Assembly (NCBI RefSeq): GCF_001746295.1
Contig: NZ_MJAH01000011.1
Location: 72,957-136,956 of the forward strand
Reading direction: 5' to 3'
Source: Streptomyces sp. LUP47B
GTDB lineage: Bacteria > Actinomycetota > Actinomycetes > Streptomycetales > Streptomycetaceae
Length of the DNA: 64,000 bases
In this document: positions 41,225 through 50,458 of the stretch, piece by piece
How the letters are laid out: each line of letters starts with the position of its first letter
Numbering within the stretch: the stretch's first letter is position 1
Notes under the pieces: model-generated
Databases searched by the model: none
What the model saw: the letters and a program-made list of their open reading frames with translations, nothing else
Told to the model about the DNA's origin: nothing
Program-made: the position numbers and the translations under genes

Positions 41225-43645
41225 TCACCGCTGGGCCGTGACCCAGGTCGCGATCTGCGTTCTCGTATGGAAGCCGAGCTTGTTGAGGATCCGTTCGACG
41301 TGGCCCTCGGCGGTGCGGCGGGCGATGACCAGGCGGTCGGCGATCTGCTGGTTGGCGAGGCCTTCGGCGACGAGTTCGGCGACCTGCGCCTCCCGGGGGG
41401 TGAGGCGGATCCGGGGTCTGTCCGGTGCGGGGGCCGTGACGTCGGGAAGGCCGGGCTCCTGGAGGGCGTGACCGACGAGTTCGGTGAGGGTGAGGGCCGC
41501 GCCCCGGTCGTACGCGGCGGTGAACGCGGTCGCGCCCAGGGCACGCCCCGCCTGCCTCTCCGTCTCCCGCCGTAAGGAGTTGAGTGCCTCGGAACCCCAC
41601 CTCCCCTGGTCGACGGCGGCCCAGGCCCGGTCGGCCCCGCCGAGGAGAACGGCCGCCCGTTCATGGGCGGAGCGCTCGGTCGCGATCCGTGCCGTGAGGT
41701 CGAGCGTGAGGGCGAGGCCGATGAGGTCGTTGACGGCGAGTTTGAGCCGGAGGGCCTCGCGTGCGTACTGCTCGGCGCGGGGCCAGTCCTGTTTCACGGT
41801 GTGGGCGAGGGCGAGCATGCGCAGGGCGTAGGAGCGGACCCATTCCTCACCGTGCTCCTCGCAGAGCCGCAGGGTCTTCTCGCAGACCTCGACGGCCCGG
41901 TCGGCGTGGCCCAGAAAGCCGAGGGCGCAGGCGAGTTCGACCTGGTCGAGGCCGACGAGGCTGAGGTGCTGGCCGGGGACGGGCCCACGGGCGACACCGG
42001 CCTCGAAGTGGGCCAGCGCGGCGGAGAGGTCGTCGGCGAAGAGCCGGATGACCCCGATGACGTACTCGGCGTGGGCGGCTTCGGCGCTGTCCCCGAGACC
42101 GCGGGCCAGTTCCCGGGCCTCCTCGGCCCGGCGCAGTCCCCTGGTCAGGTCCTCGGGACACCCCGCCAGCAGCCCGGCCACCCACAGCCCGCGGGCCCGC
42201 TCGGACGTCGGCTCCGGATGCGCCTCCAGGGCCCGTTCGGCCCAGTAGCGGCCCTCGCGGGGAGCCCCGCAGGCATGCCAGTAGAACCAGAGGGTCCCGG
42301 CGAGCCGCAGCCCGGCGAGGGCGTCGGCGCGGGTCGCCGCGCCGGGGCCCGCGCCGATGACGGACGTCCCGCCCGGGACAGTTGCGCCGAAAGGCGCTTC
42401 AGGGCCCGGCGTGCCGGCCGGCTCGCCGGCCTGCCGCAGGCTGAAGTCCAGTGCGGCCCGCAGGTTGTCCTGGTCCGCGCGGAGCCGGGCGACGATCTCC
42501 CGCTGGCCGGGACCGAACCAGGCCTGTTCGCAGGCGCCGGCCCGGCGCAGCATCCAGTCGCGGTGCCGGCGCCGGGTGGCGAGCTCCTCGCCGTCCGTCC
42601 CGCGCAGTTTCTCCAGGCCGTAGTGCCGCAACGTGTCCAGGAGCCGGTACCGCACCCCGTCCGGCCCCGGTTCCCGGGAGAGCACGGACTTGTCGACGAG
42701 GCCGGCGATCGCGTCGAGCACGTCGGCGCCGTGCACGAGGTCGCCGTCCGCGCAGACCGCCTCCGCCGTCTCGAGGTCGAAGCCGCCGGCCGGTACCGAG
42801 AGCCGGGCCCAGACCAGTTGTTCGCGTGCGGTGCACAGTTCGTGGCTCCAGTCGACCGCGGCCCGCAGGGTCCGGTGGCGTGGGAGGGCCGCCGGGCTGC
42901 CGGAGGTGAGGAGGCGGTAGCGGTCGTCGAGGCGTTCCAGGAGCTGTTCCACACCGAGCACGCGCATGCGTACCGCGGCGAGCTCGATGGCGAGGGGGAG
43001 TCCGTCGAGGCGTCGGCAGAGGCGGGCGACAGCGGCCCGGTTGCCGCCGGTCAGCGCGAAACCGGGGACGACCGCGGCCGCGCGGTCGGCGAACAGGGCC
43101 AGCGCCGGATATCCGTCGGCCGCGGACAGGTCGCCGTCCGGATCGGGCACCGGCAGCGGTCGTACGTCGAGGAGGTTCTCCTCGGTGAGACCGAGCCGGT
43201 GCCGGCTGGTCGCGAGGATGCGCACCCCCGTGGTGTCGCGCAGCAGCGCCGCCGCGAGCCGGGCGCAGGCGCGCAGCAGGTGTTCGCAGTTGTCGAGGAC
43301 CAACAGCACCTTGTGGTCCCGTACATGGGCGACGAGGGCGTCCGTCGGCGGCCCGGCGGAGTGGTCGTGGAGGCCGAGCGCGTCGGCGACGGCGAGCGGG
43401 ACCAGCTCGGGGTCGCGCAGGCCCGCGAGGTGGACGAAGCGGACGCCGTCGGGGAAGGTGCGCTCCGCGCGGGCCGCGATGCGTGCGGCGAGGCGGGTCT
43501 TGCCGACGCCGCCGGGGCCGGTCAGCGTGACCAGGCGGGCGCGGCTGAGCAGTTCGCGGCCCGCGGCCTGTTCACCGCGCCGGTCGACGAAACTGGTGGT
43601 CTCGACCGGCAGGTGTCCGGCCCGGCGTGGCGCTGATCCGCCCAT
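41225..43645 (-). CDS. Large LuxR-family regulator with AAA/NB-ARC-like ATPase; contains TTA codon
   Basis: 806 residues. N-terminal ATPase: Walker A LTGPGGVGKTRLAARIAA, Walker B-like KVLLVLDNCEHLLRACARLA, ILATSRHRLGLTEEN. The middle is TPR-like (YAREALRLKLAVNDLIGLAL). C-terminal LuxR helix-turn-helix: IRLTPREAQVAELVAEGLAN and ARRTAEGHVERILNKLGF. One TTA leucine codon (plus coordinates 41573-41575) makes translation depend on the developmental tRNA bldA, common in antibiotic or differentiation regulators. GGAGGG precedes the ATG. Confidence 0.88.
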   Translation of the reverse strand: MGGSAPRRAGHLPVETTSFVDRRGEQAAGRELLSRARLVTLTGPGGVGKTRLAARIAARAERTFPDGVRFVHLAGLRDPELVPLAVADALGLHDHSAGPPTDALVAHVRDHKVLLVLDNCEHLLRACARLAAALLRDTTGVRILATSRHRLGLTEENLLDVRPLPVPDPDGDLSAADGYPALALFADRAAAVVPGFALTGGNRAAVARLCRRLDGLPLAIELAAVRMRVLGVEQLLERLDDRYRLLTSGSPAALPRHRTLRAAVDWSHELCTAREQLVWARLSVPAGGFDLETAEAVCADGDLVHGADVLDAIAGLVDKSVLSREPGPDGVRYRLLDTLRHYGLEKLRGTDGEELATRRRHRDWMLRRAGACEQAWFGPGQREIVARLRADQDNLRAALDFSLRQAGEPAGTPGPEAPFGATVPGGTSVIGAGPGAATRADALAGLRLAGTLWFYWHACGAPREGRYWAERALEAHPEPTSERARGLWVAGLLAGCPEDLTRGLRRAEEARELARGLGDSAEAAHAEYVIGVIRLFADDLSAALAHFEAGVARGPVPGQHLSLVGLDQVELACALGFLGHADRAVEVCEKTLRLCEEHGEEWVRSYALRMLALAHTVKQDWPRAEQYAREALRLKLAVNDLIGLALTLDLTARIATERSAHERAAVLLGGADRAWAAVDQGRWGSEALNSLRRETERQAGRALGATAFTAAYDRGAALTLTELVGHALQEPGLPDVTAPAPDRPRIRLTPREAQVAELVAEGLANQQIADRLVIARRTAEGHVERILNKLGFHTRTQIATWVTAQR

Positions 43646-43692
43646 GATCAGCCAGCCCTCCGAAGTGTGGTCGGAGATCCCACTGTGCAAGG

Positions 43693-43722
43693 CGGCTCAC
43701 ATATATGCATCCACGGCTCACA
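43693..43722 (-). promoter_or_regulatory. Nine-base direct repeats with 21-base spacing upstream of LuxR regulator
   Basis: CGGCTCACA occurs at 43693-43701 and again at 43714-43722, start-to-start 21 bases, two helical turns on the same face. Located 48 bases upstream of the regulator's ATG. The layout suits a dimeric activator or self-binding of the LuxR protein; no known site is claimed. Confidence 0.4.
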
Positions 43723-43848
43723 CCCGCGGGTGCACTTCCAGGGGGATCACGCCGTGGCGCACCGATCCGCGTACACTGCGCGGCCCTCTCGACACACCAA
43801 GAGCTCACAGCCGGCGCACAGTTCACGCCATCGCGCCTTTATTCGCTC

Positions 43849-43877
43849 TTGACCTGACCATGTCACAAGCAGACGAT
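43849..43877 (+). promoter_or_regulatory. Putative sigma-70-type promoter for M14 carboxypeptidase
   Basis: TTGACC at 43849-43854, 17-base spacer, then GACGAT at 43872-43877, about 100 bases before the start codon. The rest of the 43646-43977 gap holds the direct repeats and no gene. Confidence 0.4.
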
Positions 43878-43977
43878 GAGCGGCGCACCCGCACCGGCAG
43901 CACGTCGCTGAACCACCCCCGCTCCACTCCCCCACTTCCGGAAGATCCCGGAAACCCCGGAGAACCCAGGAGACTTC

Positions 43978-45312
43978 ATGCGACTTCGCATACGCGGTTC
44001 CGGCGCCCGCGGCGGCACCCGCTACGCCGCCCTCGCCGCCGTTCTGACCCTCGCCCTCGCGGCCCCGCTCTCCGCGAACGCCGACGGCGCCCCGAAGGCG
44101 GCACCGAGCGCCGAGGACGTCCGGCAGTACGAGATCCACCAGCGCACAACGCCCCTGACCCGTACGGCGATCCAGCAGAGCGGAGTGACCGTCGACGAGG
44201 CCGACGAGGAGACCGTCGTGGTCTCCGGGCGCGCGGACCAGATCAAGAGACTGCGCCGACTCGGCTACCAGGTCACCGCGTTGGGCGCGGCTCCGGACCG
44301 GATCGCCGAGGACGAGGTCCGGCTGTACGACTTCCCGTCGGCCGACTCGCGCTACCACAACTACGCCGAGATGAACGCCGAGATCGACCAGCGCCTCGCC
44401 GCGTACCCGAACATCATGAGCAAGCGGGTCATCGGCAGGTCGTACCAGGGCCGGGACATCGTCGCCATCAAGATCAGCGACAACGTGGCGACCGACGAGG
44501 CCGAGCCCGAGGTGCTGTTCACCCACCACCAGCACGCCCGTGAGCACCTCACGGTGGAGATGGCCCTGTATCTGCTGCGGGAACTCGGCGCGGGGTACGG
44601 GAGCGACTCACGGGTGACGAACATGGTGAACAACCGTGAGATCTGGATCGTCCCCGACCTCAACCCGGACGGCGGCGAGTACGACATCGCCACCGGCTCC
44701 TACCGCTCGTGGCGCAAGAACCGGCAGCCCAACTCCGGTTCCTCGGCCGTCGGCACCGACCTCAACCGCAACTGGGCCTACCGCTGGGGCTGCTGCGGCG
44801 GTTCGTCCGGCTCGACGTCCTCCGAGACCTACCGGGGTACGGCCGCCGAGTCGGCGCCCGAGGTCAAGGTCGTGGCCGACTTCGTGCGCAGCCGGGTCGT
44901 CGGCGGGGTCCAGCAGATCAAGACCAACATCGACTTCCACACGTACAGCGAACTGGTGCTGTGGCCCTACGGGTACACGTACTCCGACACGGCGACCGGC
45001 ATGACGGCGGACGACAACGCCGTGTTCAAGGCCGTCGGGCAGAAGATGGCCGCGAGCAACGGGTACACGGCGGAGCAGGCGAGCGACCTGTACATCACCG
45101 ACGGGTCGATCGACGACTACCTCTGGGGCACCCACAAGATCTTCTCGTACACCTTCGAGATGTATCCGTCGTCGAGTTCCGGTGGCGGGTTCTATCCGCC
45201 CGACGAGGTGATCGAGCGGGAGACCTCGCGGAACCGGGACGCGGTACTGCAGCTGCTGGAGAACTCGGACTGCATGTACCGGTCCATCGGGAAGCAGGCG
45301 CAGTACTGCTAG
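43978..45312 (+). CDS. Secreted M14 zinc carboxypeptidase
   Basis: 444 residues. Signal peptide ends near ALAAPLSANADG. A propeptide (~35-110) is followed by the M14 domain: zinc ligands in HHQHAREHLTVE (~183-194) and NIDFHTYSE, substrate Arg in GTDLNRNWAYRWG, catalytic Glu in FSYTFEMYP. It is the Streptomyces carboxypeptidase T/SG type that releases C-terminal residues outside the cell. CCAGGAG lies upstream of the ATG. Its TAG overlaps the convergent stop (CTAG). Confidence 0.93.
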   Translation: MRLRIRGSGARGGTRYAALAAVLTLALAAPLSANADGAPKAAPSAEDVRQYEIHQRTTPLTRTAIQQSGVTVDEADEETVVVSGRADQIKRLRRLGYQVTALGAAPDRIAEDEVRLYDFPSADSRYHNYAEMNAEIDQRLAAYPNIMSKRVIGRSYQGRDIVAIKISDNVATDEAEPEVLFTHHQHAREHLTVEMALYLLRELGAGYGSDSRVTNMVNNREIWIVPDLNPDGGEYDIATGSYRSWRKNRQPNSGSSAVGTDLNRNWAYRWGCCGGSSGSTSSETYRGTAAESAPEVKVVADFVRSRVVGGVQQIKTNIDFHTYSELVLWPYGYTYSDTATGMTADDNAVFKAVGQKMAASNGYTAEQASDLYITDGSIDDYLWGTHKIFSYTFEMYPSSSSGGGFYPPDEVIERETSRNRDAVLQLLENSDCMYRSIGKQAQYC

Positions 45313-45866
45313 AGGTCCTGGTCGGACTCCTCGGGCTCTTCTTCCTTCGTTTCCGGGGTCTCGTCCTCGAAGTACTTGTCCATGACCGCGTCCAGCTGGT
45401 CGTCCCACTCGGCGAACCGCGCCCTCGACTCCGCCTCGATCTCGATCGGGTACCAGCGGCGGTCGGGGGTGTGCACCGTGATGGTGAACCGCTTGCCGAA
45501 GCGCGGGGACTCCGTCTCGACGGCGCCGATCTCGTCCCAACGGAACTCACAGGCCTGGTCGTCGAGGAAGAGCCGTACGCCCTGGTGATCGGCGACGATC
45601 CTCGCGCGCCGGTCGGAGGCCTCGAAGACGGGCCCGTCGGCGGGTTCCCCGGCCACTTCGGTCTCCTCGGAGACCACCGTCTCCGCCGCGGGTTCGTCGT
45701 CCTCCACGGCCTCGTCCGCCCTGGCCTCCTCCGCCTCGCCGGACACGGGTGAGGTGAGCCCGGGGATGAATGCCGGGTCGAATCCGGCGCCTTCCAGGGG
45801 CTGGCTGCTCGAACCTATGCGCTGCTCCACAGCGGGCAGTATGGTCGACGATCCTGTGCTCGACAC
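45309..45866 (-). CDS. Hypothetical acidic protein with PH-like core
   Basis: 185 residues from GTG. Acidic N-terminal ~80 (EEARADEAVEDDEPAAETVV), then ARIVADHQGVRLFLDDQACE and FRWDEIGAVETESPRFGKRF, and acidic tail. The core resembles that of 36017-36415. Function unknown. Shares the CTAG stop overlap with the carboxypeptidase gene. Confidence 0.55.
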   Translation of the reverse strand: MSSTGSSTILPAVEQRIGSSSQPLEGAGFDPAFIPGLTSPVSGEAEEARADEAVEDDEPAAETVVSEETEVAGEPADGPVFEASDRRARIVADHQGVRLFLDDQACEFRWDEIGAVETESPRFGKRFTITVHTPDRRWYPIEIEAESRARFAEWDDQLDAVMDKYFEDETPETKEEEPEESDQDL

Positions 45867-45913
45867 AGCCGGCCCCTACATCGTTATCGGACGCCTACAT
45901 GGGGTCACACCGC

Positions 45914-47386
45914 CTACACGAACACACTCAGGACCGCCGCCACCGCGAACCCCGCCACCGACAGCACCGTCTCCAGCACGGTCCACGTCCTGAGTGTGTC
46001 CCGCTCGCTGATGCCGAAGTACTTGGCGACCATCCAGAAGCCCCCGTCGTTGACGTGCGAGGCGAATATGGAGCCGGCCGAGATGGCCATGATGACGAGC
46101 GCGACGAAGGCCTGGGAGTGGTCGCCCTCCGTCAGCAGCGGCGCGACGATGCCGGCCGTGGTGACGATGGCGACGGTCGCCGAGCCCTGGGCCACGCGCA
46201 GGACCACCGAGATCAGGTAGGAGAGCACGAGCACGGGCAGACCGACGTCGTTGAAGGTGTCGGAGAGCGCCTGGGCGACCCCGCTGGCCTTGAGGACCGC
46301 GCCGAAGACACCGCCCGCGCCGACGACGAGCAGGATGTTGCCCACCGGCTTGAGGGACGCGGTGGACACCGTCTCCAGGGACTTGCGGGACCAGCCGCGG
46401 CGGATCCCGAGCAGGTAGTACGCGAGCACGAGGGCGATCGTCAGCGCCACGAAGGGGCTGCCGAAGAACTCGATCACCGAGCGGCCCGTGGACGGGTCGA
46501 GCGCGATCGAGGAGAAGGTGGCGGCGAGGATCAGGACCAGGGGCGTACCGATGATGCCGAGGACCGTGCCGAGCGGTACGGGGTCCTCACGCGGTACGAC
46601 ACCCTGCGTCCGCTGCTCCTCGATCACCGCCTGCTTCGCCTCCGCGGCCGCCTCCACCATGTCCTGCGGTACGGCGACGAAGATGCGGCGGCCGACCCAC
46701 GCCGAGTAGGCCCACGCGGCCAGCACCGCGGGGATGCCGCAGACGATGCCCATGAGGATCACCCAGCCGAGGTCCACGTGGAGCAGACCGGCGGCCGCGA
46801 CCGGGCCCGGGTGCGGGGGCAGGAACGCGTGGGTCATCGAGAGGCCGGCCAGCAGCGGCAGACAGTAGAGCAGGATCGACTTGCCGCTGCGCTTCGCTGC
46901 CGCGTACACGATCGGCGCGAGCACGAAGATGCCGACGTCGAAGAAGACCGGGATGCCGAAGATGAGGCCGGTGAGGCCCATGGCGAGCGGGGCGCGCTTC
47001 TCACCGAAGAGGTTCAGCAGCCGGGACGCCAACACCTCGGCGCCGCCGCTGACTTCGAGGATCGCCCCGAGCATGGTGCCCAGGCCGATGATGATGGCGA
47101 CATGGCCGAGGATGCCGCCCATCCCGGACTCGATGGTGGACACGGCGTCCGAGCGCTGGACCGTGCCGAAGAGTTCGGTGACCGAGAGACCCGCGAGCAG
47201 GCCGACGGCTATGGAGACGCCGAGCAGGGCGACGAAGGGCTGGAGTCGCGCCTTGATGATCAGGAAGAGGAGCAGGGCGATACCGATGGCGGCGACCGTG
47301 AGGAGACCGGCCGTGCCGTCGACGAGGAGGAGCAGACCACCGGTGTGCGGGGGTGTCTCGGTGGTCGCGGCGAGCGATGGGGACAT
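45914..47386 (-). CDS. GntP-family permease (gluconate/D-serine type)
   Basis: 490 residues, 12-14 membrane helices. Family signatures: FVALLGVSIAVGLLAGLSVT, GLIFGIPVFFDVGIFVLAPI, LSMTHAFLPPHPGPVAAAGL and RVAQGSATVAIVTTAGIVAP. GntP permeases bring in gluconate or, as in DsdX, D-serine. With D-amino-acid enzymes divergent in the same cluster, a DsdX-like role is attractive. AGAGGA precedes the ATG. Last in the kinase-IclR-RidA-permease operon. Confidence 0.88.
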   Translation of the reverse strand: MSPSLAATTETPPHTGGLLLLVDGTAGLLTVAAIGIALLLFLIIKARLQPFVALLGVSIAVGLLAGLSVTELFGTVQRSDAVSTIESGMGGILGHVAIIIGLGTMLGAILEVSGGAEVLASRLLNLFGEKRAPLAMGLTGLIFGIPVFFDVGIFVLAPIVYAAAKRSGKSILLYCLPLLAGLSMTHAFLPPHPGPVAAAGLLHVDLGWVILMGIVCGIPAVLAAWAYSAWVGRRIFVAVPQDMVEAAAEAKQAVIEEQRTQGVVPREDPVPLGTVLGIIGTPLVLILAATFSSIALDPSTGRSVIEFFGSPFVALTIALVLAYYLLGIRRGWSRKSLETVSTASLKPVGNILLVVGAGGVFGAVLKASGVAQALSDTFNDVGLPVLVLSYLISVVLRVAQGSATVAIVTTAGIVAPLLTEGDHSQAFVALVIMAISAGSIFASHVNDGGFWMVAKYFGISERDTLRTWTVLETVLSVAGFAVAAVLSVFV

Positions 47387-47502
47387 GGGGGAGGTCCTCT
47401 GGGTAAGTACATGGAGCTTTCGGGCAGGGGGCATCGCGGTACGGCCCGGTCACGGGCCGCACCGGTCACGGCGTGCGGGAGTTCGGTGGAGCCGGTGCAG
47501 TC

Positions 47503-47913
47503 TCAGCCGAGAACGGCGAGCGCGTCGATCTCGATGAGGAGCCCGGCGGGAAGGCCGACGTAGACGGTGGTCCGCGCGGCGGGCGGGGCGGTGAGGCCCT
47601 GCTCCTCGAAGTAGGCGTTGTAGATCGAGTTCATCTCGGCGAAGTGGTCGACGTCCGTCAGATAGACGCGGATCATCATCGCGTCGTCCCAGGAGGCACC
47701 GCCCTCCTCCAGAATCGCCTTGACGTTGGCGAGGGTCTGGAGGGTCTGTTCGCGCAGGGTGGGCCCTGCGGGCGTGGGGGCCTTGCCCTCCTCGGCCGGG
47801 AGGAAGCCGACCTGTCCGGCGACCTGGAGGATGTTGCCCTTCTTGACCCCGTGGGAGAACTTCGCGGGCGGGGTGGTGTGGGTCGTGGGGGTGAGCGCGA
47901 TCTTGTCCGTCAT
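47503..47913 (-). CDS. RidA-family imine deaminase
   Basis: 136 residues. KGNILQVAGQVGFLPAEEGK, LANVKAILEEGGASWDDAMM, IRVYLTDVDHFAEMNSIY, and the signature ARTTVYVGLPAGLLIEIDAL. RidA hydrolyses reactive enamine/imine products of PLP dehydratases, which matches the PLP enzyme at 50497. It overlaps the IclR stop by four bases (ATGA). Confidence 0.88.
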   Translation of the reverse strand: MTDKIALTPTTHTTPPAKFSHGVKKGNILQVAGQVGFLPAEEGKAPTPAGPTLREQTLQTLANVKAILEEGGASWDDAMMIRVYLTDVDHFAEMNSIYNAYFEEQGLTAPPAARTTVYVGLPAGLLIEIDALAVLG

Positions 47914-48680
47914 ACGGTGTCCTTGGGGTCCTTTGCTGTTGTTCTGCCGGAGTACTCGCCGCTGATGGCGTCGGCCGTACGGCGGACCTGCGGGAGCAGG
48001 GTGAGGAGTTCCTCGGCGGTGACGACGACGTTCGGCGCGGAGACCGACATCGCGGCGACGACCCTGCCGTCGGCGCCGCGGATGGGGGCCGCGACGCAGT
48101 TGATGGACTCCTCGTGGCCACCGAGGTCGGTGGCCCAGCCCTGTTCGCGCACGCGCTCCAGCTCCTTGAGGAAGGCGGGGGCGTTGGGTGTCGAACGGGC
48201 CGTGTACAGGGGGTAGTCGAGCTTGTCCGCGAGGGCGCGGAGCTCGGCTTCGGGGAGATCGGCGAGCAGCAGCTTCGCCACGGCCGCGACGGTGATGGCG
48301 ACGGGCTTGCCGATCCGCGAGTACATCCGCACCGGATACCGGCTCTCGACCTTGTCGATGTAGAGCACCTCGGCCTCCTCGTACACGGCGAGGTGGACGG
48401 TGTGCCCGCACAGCTCGTTCAGCCGTACGAGATGGGGGTGGGCGATCTCGCGGATGTCGAGGTTCTCCATCGCCTCCTGGGCGAGGGCGATGAGGCGGGC
48501 ACCGAGGCGGTAGCGCTGGTCGGACTGGCGGTAGACCATGCCGTGTTCGTGGAGGGTGCGCAGGAGTCGCAGCGCGGTGGACTTGTGGACGCCGAGGCGG
48601 TCGGCGACCTGACCGAGGTCGGCGGGGCCCTCGGCGAGCAACGGCAGGATGCTGAGCGCTCGGTCGACGGTCTGACTCAT
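47910..48680 (-). CDS. IclR-family transcriptional regulator
   Basis: 256 residues. N-terminal winged helix: TVDRALSILPLLAEGPADLG and ADRLGVHKSTALRLLRTL; C-terminal effector domain with VHLAVYEEAEVLYIDKVES and ESINCVAAPIRGADGRVVAA. It overlaps the kinase stop and RidA start (ATGA at both ends), and a palindrome in the divergent promoter region (50459-50475) is a natural target. Confidence 0.88.
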   Translation of the reverse strand: MSQTVDRALSILPLLAEGPADLGQVADRLGVHKSTALRLLRTLHEHGMVYRQSDQRYRLGARLIALAQEAMENLDIREIAHPHLVRLNELCGHTVHLAVYEEAEVLYIDKVESRYPVRMYSRIGKPVAITVAAVAKLLLADLPEAELRALADKLDYPLYTARSTPNAPAFLKELERVREQGWATDLGGHEESINCVAAPIRGADGRVVAAMSVSAPNVVVTAEELLTLLPQVRRTADAISGEYSGRTTAKDPKDTV

Positions 48681-50383
48681 GGGGTGCGTACCTCCTCCGG
48701 GGCCGTACCGGCTTGCGTCCAGCCGGGGCCGAGTCGAAGTGTCCCCCACACGTCGTCCGCGACGGCGGCCAGTCGGTCGGCGGTGTCGCGGGTGGGAGGT
48801 GTCGCGAGGTCGCCGGGGGCGGTGAGGGCGGCGGCGGCGTGGAGATGGCCGTGACGGAGGCGGGTCTTCAGGGGAAGGCCGCGGAGCGTGGCGGAGAGGA
48901 ACCCGGCGGCGAAGGCGTCACCGGCGCCTGTGGTCGCCACGACGTCCACGTACGGGGCGGGAACGAAGGTGCCGGGCTCCGGGGTCGCCCGGGGGTCGGT
49001 GTCGCCCACCCCCGCCTGCGAAGCGCCGCTCCCCGCAAGGCCGGAGCCGTCCGCAGGCTGCGTGGGACGGGGGCCAGGGCCGCCACCTTGCGGCCAAGGG
49101 TCGCTGTCGCCCACCCGCGCCTGCGAAGCGCCGTTCTCCGCAGAGCCTGAGACGTCCGCAGACGGCGTGGAACCGAGTGAAGGGCCGGCACCTCGCGGCC
49201 CAGTGTGGCCGCCGCTCGCCCCCGCCTGCGAAGTGCCGCTCCCCGCAAGGCCGGAGCCGTCCGCAGGCTGCGTGGAACGGGGTCCCGGGCCGGCACCTCG
49301 CGGCCGAGGGTCGGTGTCGCCCACCCGCGCCTGCGAAGTGCCGCTCCCCGCAAGGCCGGAGCCGTCCGCAGGCTGCGTGGAACGGGGTCCCGGGCCGGCA
49401 CCTCGCGGCCGAGGGTCGGTGTCGCCCACCCTCGCCTGCGAAGTGACGCTTCCCGCAGGGCCTGACATGTCCGCAAGCTGCGTGGGACCGAGTGAAGGGC
49501 CGGCACCTTGCGGCCGGGAGTGGGTGTCGCTCTCCCGCGCTTGCGGGGTGTCGCCTGTCTTTGGGGTGGGGGCCGCGCCAGCGGCACGCACGCCCGCAGG
49601 GCAGCTGGGTGCGTATGCGGCTCCGCCGCGGGGCGCGACCGGCCCCGACGGGCCCGCGTCCGACACGAACGCCGTGGCCCCGGTCCCGCCCTGCTTGACC
49701 ACCAGCACCCCCGGCTCGGGCAGCGCGGCCCGGATCGCCGACGGTCCGCCGGACATCCCCCACGCCTCCTCCGCCTCGTCCTCCCCCACGAACACGATGT
49801 CGGCCGCCCGGGCCAACTCCAGCAACACCCGCGGACCTTCGGCGTCCCGCCACAGTCCGGCCCGGTGGTTGACGTCGAAGGACACCAGCGGCCGGTCCTC
49901 GCCCGGCGCCATCAGCGAACGCAGCAGCGCCAGACATCCCTGCGACAACGCCGCCGTGATCCCCGACAGATGCAGCACCCGGGCCGCCCGGACCGACGCC
50001 AGGTCCACGTTCTCCACCGACATCGCCGACGCGGCAGACCCCGCCCGGTAGTACGCGACCTCATGCGCGTCCGTCGCCCGGTCCCCCGCCGTACGGAAGT
50101 ACACCCCCGTGGGACGCGAGGAGTCCCGCCGCACGGCGGAGACATCGACCCCGTACCCCGCGACCGTCTCGACCAGGTGATCCCCGAACCCGTCGGACCC
50201 GACCCGGCTGACCCACCGCACGGTGTGGCCGGCGGCGGCCAACCCGCACGCCACGTTCGACTCCGCCCCACCGATCGCCCGGTCGAAGGACGGCACGTCG
50301 GCGAGCCGGCCCGCACGCGTGGGCAGGAACGTGACCATGGACTCGCCGAGCGCGACGACGTCCACGACGTCGGGGGCATTCAC
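48677..50383 (-). CDS. PfkB-family sugar kinase (KDG kinase-like) carrying in-frame 35-residue repeats
   Basis: 568 residues; the family is usually 310-340. N-terminal PfkB signature VVALGESMVTFLPTR, GGAESNVACGLAAAGHTV; ATP-site and catalytic motif ATTGAGDAFAAGFLSATLRG near 486. Between them, about residues 275-462 are filled by five tandem 35-residue repeats such as GDTDPRPRGAGPGPRSTQPA. The insertion stays in frame and all core motifs are kept, so it may still work. 2-keto-3-deoxygluconate-type substrate is a guess. Start GTG 50383 with GGGAGC upstream; operon leader of IclR, RidA, permease. Confidence 0.82.
   Translation of the reverse strand: MNAPDVVDVVALGESMVTFLPTRAGRLADVPSFDRAIGGAESNVACGLAAAGHTVRWVSRVGSDGFGDHLVETVAGYGVDVSAVRRDSSRPTGVYFRTAGDRATDAHEVAYYRAGSAASAMSVENVDLASVRAARVLHLSGITAALSQGCLALLRSLMAPGEDRPLVSFDVNHRAGLWRDAEGPRVLLELARAADIVFVGEDEAEEAWGMSGGPSAIRAALPEPGVLVVKQGGTGATAFVSDAGPSGPVAPRGGAAYAPSCPAGVRAAGAAPTPKTGDTPQARESDTHSRPQGAGPSLGPTQLADMSGPAGSVTSQARVGDTDPRPRGAGPGPRSTQPADGSGLAGSGTSQARVGDTDPRPRGAGPGPRSTQPADGSGLAGSGTSQAGASGGHTGPRGAGPSLGSTPSADVSGSAENGASQARVGDSDPWPQGGGPGPRPTQPADGSGLAGSGASQAGVGDTDPRATPEPGTFVPAPYVDVVATTGAGDAFAAGFLSATLRGLPLKTRLRHGHLHAAAALTAPGDLATPPTRDTADRLAAVADDVWGTLRLGPGWTQAGTAPEEVRTP
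48996..49560. repeat. In-frame 105-bp tandem array within PfkB kinase gene
   Basis: Units begin near 48996, 49101, 49206, 49311, 49416 and 49521 (last partial); period 105 bp = 35 codons. The 49311 and 49416 units are almost identical while outer ones diverge. The unit includes CACGCAGCCTGCGGACGG-type sequence and is open in several frames, as expected of GC-rich satellite DNA. It sits just before the catalytic GAGD segment. Confidence 0.93.
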
Positions 50384-50458
50384 GATGGTCGTAGCTCCCT
50401 TGATTGACCCGGCATTGGCGTGGATGTTAGACAGCAGTAAGCGATATACGCAATGGCC

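Noticed and set aside
48996..49560. CRISPR array
   Set aside because: Whole 105-bp units repeat without unique spacers and lie inside a coding frame; no cas genes.
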